Shown: positions 1 through 5,456, counted from the first letter of the stretch. The stretch: DNA of 5,704 bases from an uncultured Lachnospiraceae bacterium (GCA_900557385.1 USSP01000126.1:1-5704), one strand, 5' to 3'. The notes: generated by a model not told the origin, from the sequence alone. A program made the numbers and translations.

Positions 1-1
1 C

Positions 2-138
2 GAACCGCGGCGGGGCAGCCGCTACGCCCTGCTGGACGAACTGCGCGGACTGGATCTGGTCAGCATGATGCTGTACCATGCCTGCTGGGACATGATGTTC
101 CTGTTCGGCATCTGGATGGACTGGTATATCGGCTGGCC
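2..138 (+). CDS. Fragment of DUF1624 / heparan-alpha-glucosaminide N-acetyltransferase-like membrane protein, broken at both ends
   Basis: Read in the frame starting at base 2, this stretch encodes the motif LLDELRGLDLVSMMLYHACW followed by DMMFLFGIWMDWY. The LDELRG...YH.xWD...FG pattern is what I recall from the N-terminal region and first membrane helix of DUF1624 (HGSNAT-like) multi-pass proteins of Clostridia. Only about 45 residues are present. There is no start codon in the window, and the similarity stops abruptly at the G-run beginning at 139. The frame then runs through Gly/Ser codons and ends at a TGA at 233-235, inside what is clearly the ptsI gene in another frame. GC content is about 62%, well above the genes that follow. 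I infer that this piece does not belong next to ptsI and was joined by an assembly or read artefact. Function in this context cannot be assigned. Confidence 0.55.
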
Positions 139-171
139 GGGGGGGGGGGGGAGCGGGGGGGGGAGTGGAGG
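139..171. repeat. Poly-G low-complexity stretch marking a probable chimeric junction
   Basis: A run of 13 G (139-151) is followed by AGC and a run of 9 G (155-163), then a short G/A/T/G mix to about 171. Recognisable DUF1624-like coding sequence ends directly to its left, and recognisable Enzyme I coding sequence begins directly to its right. Such runs are typical of dark-cycle poly-G calls from two-colour sequencing. A natural G-tract is possible, but it would not explain two unrelated truncated genes meeting here. Confidence 0.7.
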
Positions 172-1032
172 GCCAAACCCGCCATTACAGAGGACGGCAA
201 GGAAATCAAGCTTTATGCCAATATTGGGGGTGTGAAGGATGTAGCTGCGGTTTTGCAGAATGATGCCGCAGGAATCGGTTTGTTCCGCAGTGAATTTTTG
301 TATTTGCAGAATCAGGACTATCCCACGGAGGAAGAGCAGTTTAAAGCATACAAAACCGTTGCAGAGATGATGGCAGGAAAGAAGGTGATTATTCGTACCC
401 TGGACATCGGCGCGGACAAAAAAGTAGATTATTTCCATTTGGATGAGGAAGACAATCCTGCACTGGGCTATCGTGCGATTCGTATCTGCCTCACCAGACC
501 GGAAATTTTCCGCACCCAGTTACGGGCGTTGTTACGAGCCAGTGCTTTTGGCAATATCGCAATTATGCTGCCCATGATTACTTCTCTCTGGGAAGTACAG
601 AAAGCAAAGGAAATCATTGCCGATGTGAAGAAAGAACTCACGGAACAGGGCATCTCTTATAAGGAAGTGGAAGTGGGCGTCATGATTGAAACTCCGGCAG
701 CGGTAATGATTGCTGACGACCTTGCCAAAGAAGTGGATTTTTTCAGTATCGGAACGAACGATCTGACCCAGTATACCCTGGCAATTGACCGCCAGAACGA
801 GCATCTGGACACTTTCTATAATGCCCATCATCCCGCAGTACTGCGTATGATCGGCATGGTGGCAGAAAGTGCTCACAAGGCAGGCATCTGGGCAGGAATC
901 TGTGGTGAACTGGGAGCTGATCTGGAACTGACGGAAACCTTTGTTAAGATGGGAATTGACGAGTTATCTGTTTCCCCTTCCATGGTGCTTCCGGTGAGAG
1001 ATAAAATCATGCATGCAAGCGTGAACAAATAA
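172..1032 (+). CDS. ptsI: Phosphoenolpyruvate-protein phosphotransferase (PTS Enzyme I), C-terminal part only
   Basis: Enzyme I takes phosphate from PEP and passes it to HPr in the cytoplasm, the first step of all PTS sugar uptake. The 286 codons here cover the PEP-binding TIM-barrel domain. Visible motifs are FRSEF with its PEP-contacting Arg at 286-288, IRTLDIGADKK with Arg at 394-396, MLPMI, GVMIETPAAVM with the metal-ligand Glu at 688-690, SIGTNDLTQYTLAIDR (PEP-utiliser signature, Asp at 760-762) and GICGELGAD with the catalytic Cys at 901-903. EI-like sequence starts around AKPAITEDGKEI. A complete EI has about 540-575 residues, so roughly 255 N-terminal residues, including the phospho-His domain, are missing. 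The frame stays open back to base 1, but upstream codons do not resemble EI. A GTG at 232 is an internal Val, not a start. The loss is best explained by the poly-G junction rather than a biological truncation. ptsH follows 18 bases downstream. Confidence 0.93.
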   Translation, partial: AKPAITEDGKEIKLYANIGGVKDVAAVLQNDAAGIGLFRSEFLYLQNQDYPTEEEQFKAYKTVAEMMAGKKVIIRTLDIGADKKVDYFHLDEEDNPALGYRAIRICLTRPEIFRTQLRALLRASAFGNIAIMLPMITSLWEVQKAKEIIADVKKELTEQGISYKEVEVGVMIETPAAVMIADDLAKEVDFFSIGTNDLTQYTLAIDRQNEHLDTFYNAHHPAVLRMIGMVAESAHKAGIWAGICGELGADLELTETFVKMGIDELSVSPSMVLPVRDKIMHASVNK

Positions 1033-1035
1033 AAA

Positions 1036-1044
1036 CAAGGAGGA
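1036..1044 (+). promoter_or_regulatory. Ribosome binding site of ptsH
   Basis: AAGGAGG lies between the ptsI stop and the ATG at 1051 with good spacing. It fixes the HPr start and indicates efficient translation of a highly expressed protein. Confidence 0.85.
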
Positions 1045-1050
1045 TTTAAA

Positions 1051-1308
1051 ATGAAAACATTTGAGTACACAGTAAAGGACGAATTGGGAATTCATGCAAG
1101 ACCGGCAGGGCTTCTGGTAAAAGAAGTGGGCAAATATAAGAGTCATGTTTCCCTGACCAAAGAGGGCAAAACGGTAGATGCTTCCAGACTGATGGCCGTG
1201 ATGAGCCTGGGGGTAAAGAAGGGACAGACTGTAAAGGTGGAAGTAGAAGGCGAAGATGAAGGAGATGCGGCAGCAGGTCTTAGCGCATTTTTTAACAGCA
1301 ACCTGTAA
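1051..1308 (+). CDS. ptsH: HPr phosphocarrier protein of the PTS
   Basis: HPr is the small cytoplasmic carrier that takes phosphate from EI on a histidine and hands it to EIIA proteins. The product is 85 residues, the usual family length. The active-site segment LGIHARPAG is intact, with His15 at codon 1093-1095 in the canonical position. The second landmark, which in Bacillus HPr is K45-S46-I-M-G, reads S45-R46-L-M-A here. The regulatory Ser46 phosphorylated by HPr kinase is therefore Arg, with a Ser one position earlier. The rest (VMSLGVKKG, then the acidic C-terminal helix) is normal. It sits 18 bases after ptsI with its own strong ribosome site, so the two are probably co-transcribed, in the order ptsI-ptsH rather than the familiar ptsH-ptsI. 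A dedicated catabolite-repression paralogue (Crh-like) is ruled out by the presence of His15. Confidence 0.95.
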   Translation: MKTFEYTVKDELGIHARPAGLLVKEVGKYKSHVSLTKEGKTVDASRLMAVMSLGVKKGQTVKVEVEGEDEGDAAAGLSAFFNSNL

Positions 1309-1411
1309 AAAGAAAACCGCAAGAAATTGATAAAGTTGTACATTCTAGTCAAGAAACGTTTTATAAGTCGCGTCAAAATATCTATATAAGCAAAATATAT
1401 AAAAGAAAAAC

Positions 1412-1440
1412 TTGACATAATGCACAAATTAGATTATGAT
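1412..1440 (+). promoter_or_regulatory. Sigma-A-type promoter for the antiterminator-EIIA-EIICB operon
   Basis: TTGACA (1412-1417) and TATGAT (1435-1440) are separated by exactly 17 bases. An A/T-rich stretch at 1391-1410 could act as an UP element. Transcription would begin near 1447, giving a leader of about 129 bases before the ATG at 1576 that carries the RAT and terminator. An overlapping GATAAT at 1438-1443 is a less well-spaced alternative -10. Confidence 0.85.
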
Positions 1441-1466
1441 AATACTTGTACACAACAATATTGATT

Positions 1467-1494
1467 GGATTGTTACTGACTAGCAGGCAAAACC
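1467..1494 (+). promoter_or_regulatory. Ribonucleic antiterminator (RAT) for a LicT/BglG-type protein
   Basis: The element begins GGATTGTTACTG, has a short ACTA loop and ends GCAGGCAAAACC. It matches the RAT sequences I know from LicT/SacT/SacY-controlled operons almost base for base. Its last six bases (1489-1494) are also the start of the terminator's 5' arm, so the two RNA folds exclude each other. Binding by the protein's N-terminal CAT domain would stabilise the RAT and permit read-through. The gene immediately downstream encodes just such a protein, implying autogenous control. Confidence 0.92.
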
Positions 1495-1543
1495 AAATTT
1501 TACAACATTCATGCATGGATTGAAGTAAAGTTTGGTTTTTTTT
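1489..1543 (+). terminator. Intrinsic terminator in the leader, overlapping the RAT
   Basis: The 15-base arm AAAACCAAATTTTAC (1489-1503) pairs with GTAAAGTTTGGTTTT (1525-1539) with a single G-U wobble, around a 21-base loop. The 3' arm continues into an uninterrupted T-run (1536-1543). It would stop transcription before the antiterminator gene unless the overlapping RAT forms. Confidence 0.92.
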
Positions 1544-1575
1544 AATTACAGCTTCCCAGGGGATAATAGAAGCAA

Positions 1576-2427
1576 ATGGTAATTCAGAAAATTATAAACA
1601 ACAATGTCATATCTGCTTTTGATGACAAACAACAGGAAGTAGTTGTCATGGGAAGAGGAATCGGATTCAAGGCGCATGTGGGTGACACCATTGATGAGAG
1701 CCGGATTGAAAAGGTTTTCCGCATTGAGAACGAGACGATTTCCAGACAGTTTCAGGAAATCCTGGAAAATATCCCAATGGAACACATGCAGCTGACGGAA
1801 AATATTATCGCCAAAGCGAAGGAAGTTCTGGATACCAAACTGAATCAGAGCATCTATGTCACTCTGACAGATCATATCAACTTTGCAATTCAGCGCCAGT
1901 CAGAAGGAATCTGCCTGAAAAATGCGCTCCTTTGGGAAATCAGACAATTTTACAGAGTGGAATACCAACTGGGTGAATATGCCATTAACTTGTTGAATGA
2001 GCAGTTACATACGGATTTCACAGAGGATGAGGCAGGTTTTATTGCACTTCATATTGTAAATGCAGAATATAATACCGACATCAGTCATACCTTTGCAATA
2101 ACCAACATGCTTCAAGAACTGTTACAGTATATTCAGAGGGAAATGGAGTCAGATTATGATGAGGACTCCATCCATTACGAACGGTTTCTGAGCCACTTGA
2201 AATTTCTGGTCCGAAGGGTATGCAGCCATGAACTTCTGCCGGACGATGATATGGAATTTGCTGCATCGTTGGAAAATAAATATCCGCGGGAATTTGCCTG
2301 CGGCAGAAAAGTTGCAGAGTTCATCAAAGACAAGTATGGCGATACGATTACAGAAGAAGAGATTATGTATCTCGCCATTCATATTAAAAGAGTTTTTATG
2401 AAAGATCAGACAGAAGGGAGCAGATAG
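1576..2427 (+). CDS. licT: LicT/BglG-family transcriptional antiterminator with two PRDs
   Basis: This is a cytoplasmic RNA-binding regulator that prevents termination at RAT-terminator leaders when its sugar is available. The 283-residue product has the standard plan: an N-terminal CAT RNA-binding domain (residues 1-55, with INNNVISAF and GRGIGF), PRD1 (about 65-170) and PRD2 (about 172-280). All four regulatory histidines are present, at H100 (DHINFAI), H159 (IALHIVNAEY), H207 (LSHLKFL) and H269 (LAIHIKRV), the numbering I recall for Bacillus LicT. By family knowledge, phosphorylation of PRD1 by the cognate EII inactivates the protein, and phosphorylation of PRD2 by HPr activates it. The ATG is preceded by AGGGGA at 1558-1563, about 12 bases away, so spacing is slightly long. 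The gene is followed two bases later by EIIA. The symbol reflects family; GlcT is the functional alternative, given the glucose-type PTS genes downstream. Confidence 0.93.
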   Translation: MVIQKIINNNVISAFDDKQQEVVVMGRGIGFKAHVGDTIDESRIEKVFRIENETISRQFQEILENIPMEHMQLTENIIAKAKEVLDTKLNQSIYVTLTDHINFAIQRQSEGICLKNALLWEIRQFYRVEYQLGEYAINLLNEQLHTDFTEDEAGFIALHIVNAEYNTDISHTFAITNMLQELLQYIQREMESDYDEDSIHYERFLSHLKFLVRRVCSHELLPDDDMEFAASLENKYPREFACGRKVAEFIKDKYGDTITEEEIMYLAIHIKRVFMKDQTEGSR

Positions 2428-2429
2428 AG

Positions 2430-2912
2430 ATGTTTCAGTTATTCAAAAAGAAGCAGGACGGCATGGAAATCGGGGCTCCGGTAAAAGGAAAAGCCGTTCC
2501 CATCAGTGAAGTCAGCGACCCCACCTTTGGTGAAGAAATTCTGGGAAAAGGCGTGGCATTTCTTCCTACAGAAGGAAAGATTTATGCACCTGCAGACGGA
2601 ACCATTGATTTATTATTTGATACGATGCATGCAGTCAGCATGACCACCACGGAAGGAGTGGAACTTTTGATTCATATCGGACTGGAAACGGTTGCTTTAA
2701 ATGGGCAGCATTTCACAGCCCACAAAGCCACAGGAGATGCCGTAAAGAAAGGTGATTTACTCATTTCCGTAGATCTGGATGCGCTGAAAGGCCTTGGCAT
2801 TGATACCATCACACCGATGGTGGTCTGCAACACAGGTGATTACCAGGCAGTAGAGGCAGTCACAGGAAAGGATGTAGAGCCCGGTGAAGCGGTTCTGCAC
2901 GTAACGAAATAA
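2430..2912 (+). CDS. crr: PTS glucose-family EIIA component, stand-alone
   Basis: This cytoplasmic phosphocarrier accepts phosphate from HPr and donates it to an EIIB domain. At 160 residues it is a complete EIIA-Glc domain with a short basic N-terminal tail. The signature VELLIHIGLETVALNGQHF is present, with the phosphorylated His82 at codon 2673-2675. The companion active-site His67 (DTMHAVSM) lies 15 residues before it, the same spacing as His75/His90 in Escherichia coli. The ATG lies two bases after the preceding stop, with AGGGAG inside the end of the antiterminator gene, so translation is probably coupled. The permease downstream has C and B domains but no A domain, so this protein is its obvious partner. 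It may also serve other A-less permeases in the genome. In Firmicutes this EIIA is not assumed to control adenylate cyclase as in enteric bacteria. Confidence 0.94.
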   Translation: MFQLFKKKQDGMEIGAPVKGKAVPISEVSDPTFGEEILGKGVAFLPTEGKIYAPADGTIDLLFDTMHAVSMTTTEGVELLIHIGLETVALNGQHFTAHKATGDAVKKGDLLISVDLDALKGLGIDTITPMVVCNTGDYQAVEAVTGKDVEPGEAVLHVTK

Positions 2913-2916
2913 TTTG

Positions 2917-2947
2917 TATTTTAGCCGGAATCATCCGGCATAAAATA
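2917..2947 (+). other. Intercistronic hairpin between EIIA and EIICB genes
   Basis: TATTTTAGCCGG (2917-2928) pairs with CCGGC (2935-2939) and TAAAATA (2941-2947), leaving one bulged A at 2940 and a six-base loop. This gives a 12-bp stem starting five bases after the EIIA stop. No T-run follows on either strand, so it is a poor terminator. A role in mRNA processing or stability, or in differential expression of the permease, is more likely (inference). Confidence 0.6.
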
Positions 2948-2965
2948 AAAGGGATTATACTTATG

Positions 2966-2972
2966 AAGGAGG
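2966..2972 (+). promoter_or_regulatory. Ribosome binding site of the EIICB gene
   Basis: A perfect AAGGAGG sits eight bases before the ATG at 2981, supporting that start and strong independent translation of the permease after the hairpin. Confidence 0.85.
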
Positions 2973-2980
2973 ATGTGTAA

Positions 2981-4447
2981 ATGAAATATTTACAAAAACT
3001 AGGTAAAGCATTAATGCTTCCCGTAGCGTGCCTTCCCATCTGTGGTATTCTGATGGGTATTGGTTACTTATTATGTCCCGCAACCATGCAGGGTGGTGAC
3101 ATTGTCGGATTTATTCCGAAGTTAGGTTTCTTCCTGGTAAAAGCAGGTGGAGCCCTTATTGACAACATGGCATGGTTGTTCGTAATCGGTGTCGGTGTTG
3201 GTATGGCTGATGATCATGACGGAACTTCTGCTCTTGCAGCATTAGCATCCTGGCTGATGATGACAAACCTGCTTGCAGTAGGTTCTGTAACAACTCTCAT
3301 GCCTTCCCTTGCTGAGAATGCAGATAAAACTCTTGCATTCAGCAAGATTGCAAACCCGTTCATCGGTATTCTGGCTGGTATCATTGGTGCTACCTGCTAC
3401 AACAAGTTCAAGAACACCAAGCTGCCTGACTGGCTGGCATTCTTCAGCGGTAAGCGTTGCGTTGCCATCGTTGCTGGCGTTGTTTCCATCGTTGTTTCCG
3501 CAATCCTGCTGTTCGTATGGCCTTTACTGTTCGGCTTACTGTTAGCAGTTGGTCGTGGTATCGTAGGATTAGGCGCAGTTGGTGCTGGTATCTACGCATT
3601 CCTGAACCGTCTGTTAATCCCTACCGGATTACATCACGCATTGAACAACATCTTCTGGTTCGACACCATCGGTCTTGGCGACCTGTCCCACTTCTGGGCT
3701 GGTGAGACATCTGCAGATGTTACCTGGAGTCTTGGTATGTACATGTCCGGATTCTTCCCTTGTATGATGTTTGGTATCCCTGGTGCTGCTCTGGCTATGA
3801 TCCAGACTGCAAAGACCAAGAAGAAAAAAGTTGCTATCGGTTTATTAGGTTCCGCAGCATTATGTGCATTCATCTGCGGCGTTACCGAGCCCTTCGAGTT
3901 TGGTTTCATGTTCTTAGCTCCTGGTCTGTACCTGGTATACGCTTTACTGTACGGTATCTTTACCGTAATTACCACTTTAGTAGGTTTCCGCGCAGGATTC
4001 AGTTTCTCCGCTGGTGCTACTGACTTACTGTTCTCCGCATCCTTGCCGGCAGCACAGAAGACATGGTTAATCATTCCTCTTGGAATCGCAGCTTTCGTTG
4101 TATTCTACCTGGTATTCCGTTTCGTAATTGTTAAATTCGATTTAAAGACTCCTGGTAGAGAGGATGACGAGGAAGAAGAAGCAACTGTTGAACTGGCAAA
4201 CAATGACTATACCGCTATTGCAGCTACCATCTTAGAGGGTCTGGGCGGTAAAGCAAACATTACCAGCGTTGACAACTGCATTACCAGACTTCGTCTGGAA
4301 GTAAAAGACAACACCGTTGTAAATGAGAAGAAGATTAAAGAGGCGGGTGTTGCAGGGGTTATCAGACCTGGTAAAACCAGTGTTCAGGTCGTTATCGGAC
4401 CTAAGGTTCAGTTCGTAGCTGACGAATTCAAGAAATTATGTCAGTAA
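2981..4447 (+). CDS. PTS EIICB permease, glucose/N-acetylglucosamine family (NagE-like)
   Basis: This inner-membrane transporter imports its sugar and phosphorylates it in one step. Residues 1 to about 385 form the EIIC domain, with many hydrophobic helices. Motifs include LPDWLAFFSGKR, NRLLIPTGLHHALNN (210-223), MSGFFPCMMFGIPGAALAM, the GVTEPFEF sugar-binding loop with E303, and AGFSFSAGATD. A linker starting LKTPGRED and rich in acidic residues (395-400) leads to the EIIB domain (about 408-488). There the phosphorylated Cys433 lies in DNCITRLRLEV. No EIIA domain is fused; the gene just upstream supplies it. The NRLLIPTGLHxxLN and AGFSFSAGA segments are closer to my memory of E. coli NagE (GlcNAc) than to Bacillus PtsG, which reads ERSLIPFGLHH at the same place. 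Glucose specificity nevertheless remains possible, so no symbol is given. Codon choice (TTC for Phe, GGT for Gly) suggests high expression. Confidence 0.92.
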   Translation: MKYLQKLGKALMLPVACLPICGILMGIGYLLCPATMQGGDIVGFIPKLGFFLVKAGGALIDNMAWLFVIGVGVGMADDHDGTSALAALASWLMMTNLLAVGSVTTLMPSLAENADKTLAFSKIANPFIGILAGIIGATCYNKFKNTKLPDWLAFFSGKRCVAIVAGVVSIVVSAILLFVWPLLFGLLLAVGRGIVGLGAVGAGIYAFLNRLLIPTGLHHALNNIFWFDTIGLGDLSHFWAGETSADVTWSLGMYMSGFFPCMMFGIPGAALAMIQTAKTKKKKVAIGLLGSAALCAFICGVTEPFEFGFMFLAPGLYLVYALLYGIFTVITTLVGFRAGFSFSAGATDLLFSASLPAAQKTWLIIPLGIAAFVVFYLVFRFVIVKFDLKTPGREDDEEEEATVELANNDYTAIAATILEGLGGKANITSVDNCITRLRLEVKDNTVVNEKKIKEAGVAGVIRPGKTSVQVVIGPKVQFVADEFKKLCQ

Positions 4448-4469
4448 TTTGAGAAATAGCATAATCCCT

Positions 4470-4512
4470 TTAAGGAACAGCTCCGCAGCTCTTGTGGGGC
4501 TGTTTCCTTTAT
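4470..4512 (+). terminator. Terminator-like hairpin at the end of the PTS operon
   Basis: AAGGAACAGCTCC (4472-4484) pairs with GGGGCTG (4496-4502) and TTCCTT (4504-4509), with one bulged T at 4503 and an 11-base loop. The 3' arm is T-rich and runs into TTTAT, though a clean T-run is missing. Its position 25 bases after the EIICB stop and before a separate transketolase operon supports a terminator role. Confidence 0.75.
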
Positions 4513-4526
4513 CATAAGAAAACCCC

Positions 4527-4555
4527 TTTTGCTTTTTGAAAAACTGTGATATAGT
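4527..4555 (+). promoter_or_regulatory. Possible promoter for the transketolase genes
   Basis: TATAGT (4550-4555) is preceded by TG at 4547-4548, making an extended -10. A weak -35 (TTTTGC, 4527-4532) lies 17 bases upstream. A better-looking TTGAAA at 4536-4541 is only 8 bases from the -10, and TTGACG at 4557-4562 has no matching -10. Transcription would start near 4562, giving a leader of about 50 bases. Confidence 0.45.
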
Positions 4556-4601
4556 ATTGACGACTCTGCTAAATGATGAGAAGTCGCTAGAGACGACAGA
4601 A

Positions 4602-4608
4602 AGAGGGA
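4602..4608 (+). promoter_or_regulatory. Ribosome binding site of the transketolase N-terminal subunit
   Basis: AGAGGGA precedes the ATG at 4612 by three bases from its last A (about six from the GAGG core). It is weaker and closer than the sites of ptsH and EIICB, but it is the only candidate and supports this start. Confidence 0.6.
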
Positions 4609-4611
4609 ACC

Positions 4612-5454
4612 ATGAATAATTTAGAACTTGCAAAGCATGCAAACCAGGTGCGCAAGGGTATCGTAAAAGGTGTTCACAGCGCAAAAGCCGGACATCCGGG
4701 CGGATCTTTGTCCGCAGCTGACATTTTTACATTCCTTTATTTTGAAGAATTAAACATTGATCCGAAAAACCCGAAAGATCCCAACAGAGATCGTTTCGTA
4801 CTTTCCAAGGGACATACTGCTCCCGGATTGTATGCAGCTCTGGCACACAGAGGATATTTCCCGGAGGAGGATTTGCTGACACTGCGTCATCTGGGTTCTT
4901 ATTTACAGGGACATCCTGATATGAAGCATATTCCCGGTGTGGATATGTCCAGTGGATCACTGGGACAGGGAATCTCCGCTGCTGTGGGCATGGCTCTGGG
5001 TGCCAGAATGTCTGGTAAAGACTTCCGTGTATATACATTACTTGGAGATGGTGAGATCCAGGAGGGACAGGTTTGGGAAGCTGCTATGTTCGCAGGACAT
5101 CGTAAGCTGGACAACCTCTGTGTCATCGTGGATAACAATGGCTTGCAGATCGATGGAAACATTGATGATGTATGTTCTCCCTATCCGATTGATAAAAAAT
5201 TCGAAGCATTTAATTTCCATGTAATCAACGTGGATGCCCATGATTTCGACGCAATTCGCGCTGCTTTCAAGGAAGCCCGTGAGACAAAGGGCATGCCTAC
5301 CGCTATCATTGCACACAGCCTGAAAGGAAAGGGCGTTTCCTTCATGGAAGGTGTGGCTGATTGGCACGGCAAGGCTCCTAATGACGAGGAATTCGCGGTA
5401 GCAATGGCTGATTTGGAAAAAATCGATGCGGAATTAGAGAAAGCAGGTGAATAA
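4612..5454 (+). CDS. Transketolase, N-terminal (thiamine diphosphate-binding) subunit
   Basis: Transketolase moves two-carbon ketol units between sugar phosphates in the non-oxidative pentose phosphate pathway. Here the enzyme is split, and this 280-residue subunit corresponds to the N-terminal pyrophosphate-binding domain. Motifs in order are HSAKAGHPGGSLSAADI (H28), LSKGHTAPGLYAAL (H68), LQGHPDMKHIPGVDMSSGSLGQG (H101 at the start), the ThDP/Mg motif beginning GDGEIQEGQVWEAAMFAG at residue 145 and ending VIVDNN at 176, and a late HSLKGKGVSFMEG...WHGK segment (H252). Length and motifs match complete stand-alone N-subunits, common in Clostridia and Archaea. The next gene, two bases after its stop, encodes the C-terminal half, so the pair should assemble in one complex. 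1-deoxyxylulose-5-phosphate synthase is a relative, but that enzyme is a single long chain. Split dihydroxyacetone- or sugar-specific transketolase-like enzymes in carbohydrate clusters are the main alternative. Confidence 0.94.
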   Translation: MNNLELAKHANQVRKGIVKGVHSAKAGHPGGSLSAADIFTFLYFEELNIDPKNPKDPNRDRFVLSKGHTAPGLYAALAHRGYFPEEDLLTLRHLGSYLQGHPDMKHIPGVDMSSGSLGQGISAAVGMALGARMSGKDFRVYTLLGDGEIQEGQVWEAAMFAGHRKLDNLCVIVDNNGLQIDGNIDDVCSPYPIDKKFEAFNFHVINVDAHDFDAIRAAFKEARETKGMPTAIIAHSLKGKGVSFMEGVADWHGKAPNDEEFAVAMADLEKIDAELEKAGE

Positions 5455-5456
5455 GA

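Noticed and set aside
152..172. Gly/Ser-rich linker-like peptide encoded after the DUF1624-like fragment
   Set aside because: It is simply the poly-G tract read in frame 2 and not a plausible natural linker.
232..234. GTG as the start codon of a short Enzyme I-like protein
   Set aside because: Upstream codons (AKPAITEDGKEI...YANIGG) continue EI similarity in frame, so this is an internal valine; there is no ribosome site before it.
1..1032. A single long frame open from base 1 through the end of ptsI, suggesting a fusion or full-length Enzyme I
   Set aside because: Before about base 172 this frame gives no EI-like residues, whereas a different frame gives DUF1624-like protein; the G-runs mark a join.
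1309..1411. Terminator for ptsI-ptsH or a CcpA cre operator
   Set aside because: Only weak A/T-rich pairings and no T-tract were seen; no stretch matched the cre consensus convincingly.
2963..2980. A five-codon leader ORF (MKEDV, stop) ending directly before the EIICB ATG
   Set aside because: It is formed by the ribosome binding site AAGGAGG itself and has no ribosome site of its own; most likely coincidence.
3634..4074. A 146-codon open frame on the minus strand inside the EIICB gene
   Set aside because: It is an antisense shadow of a strongly conserved permease; no recognisable domain.
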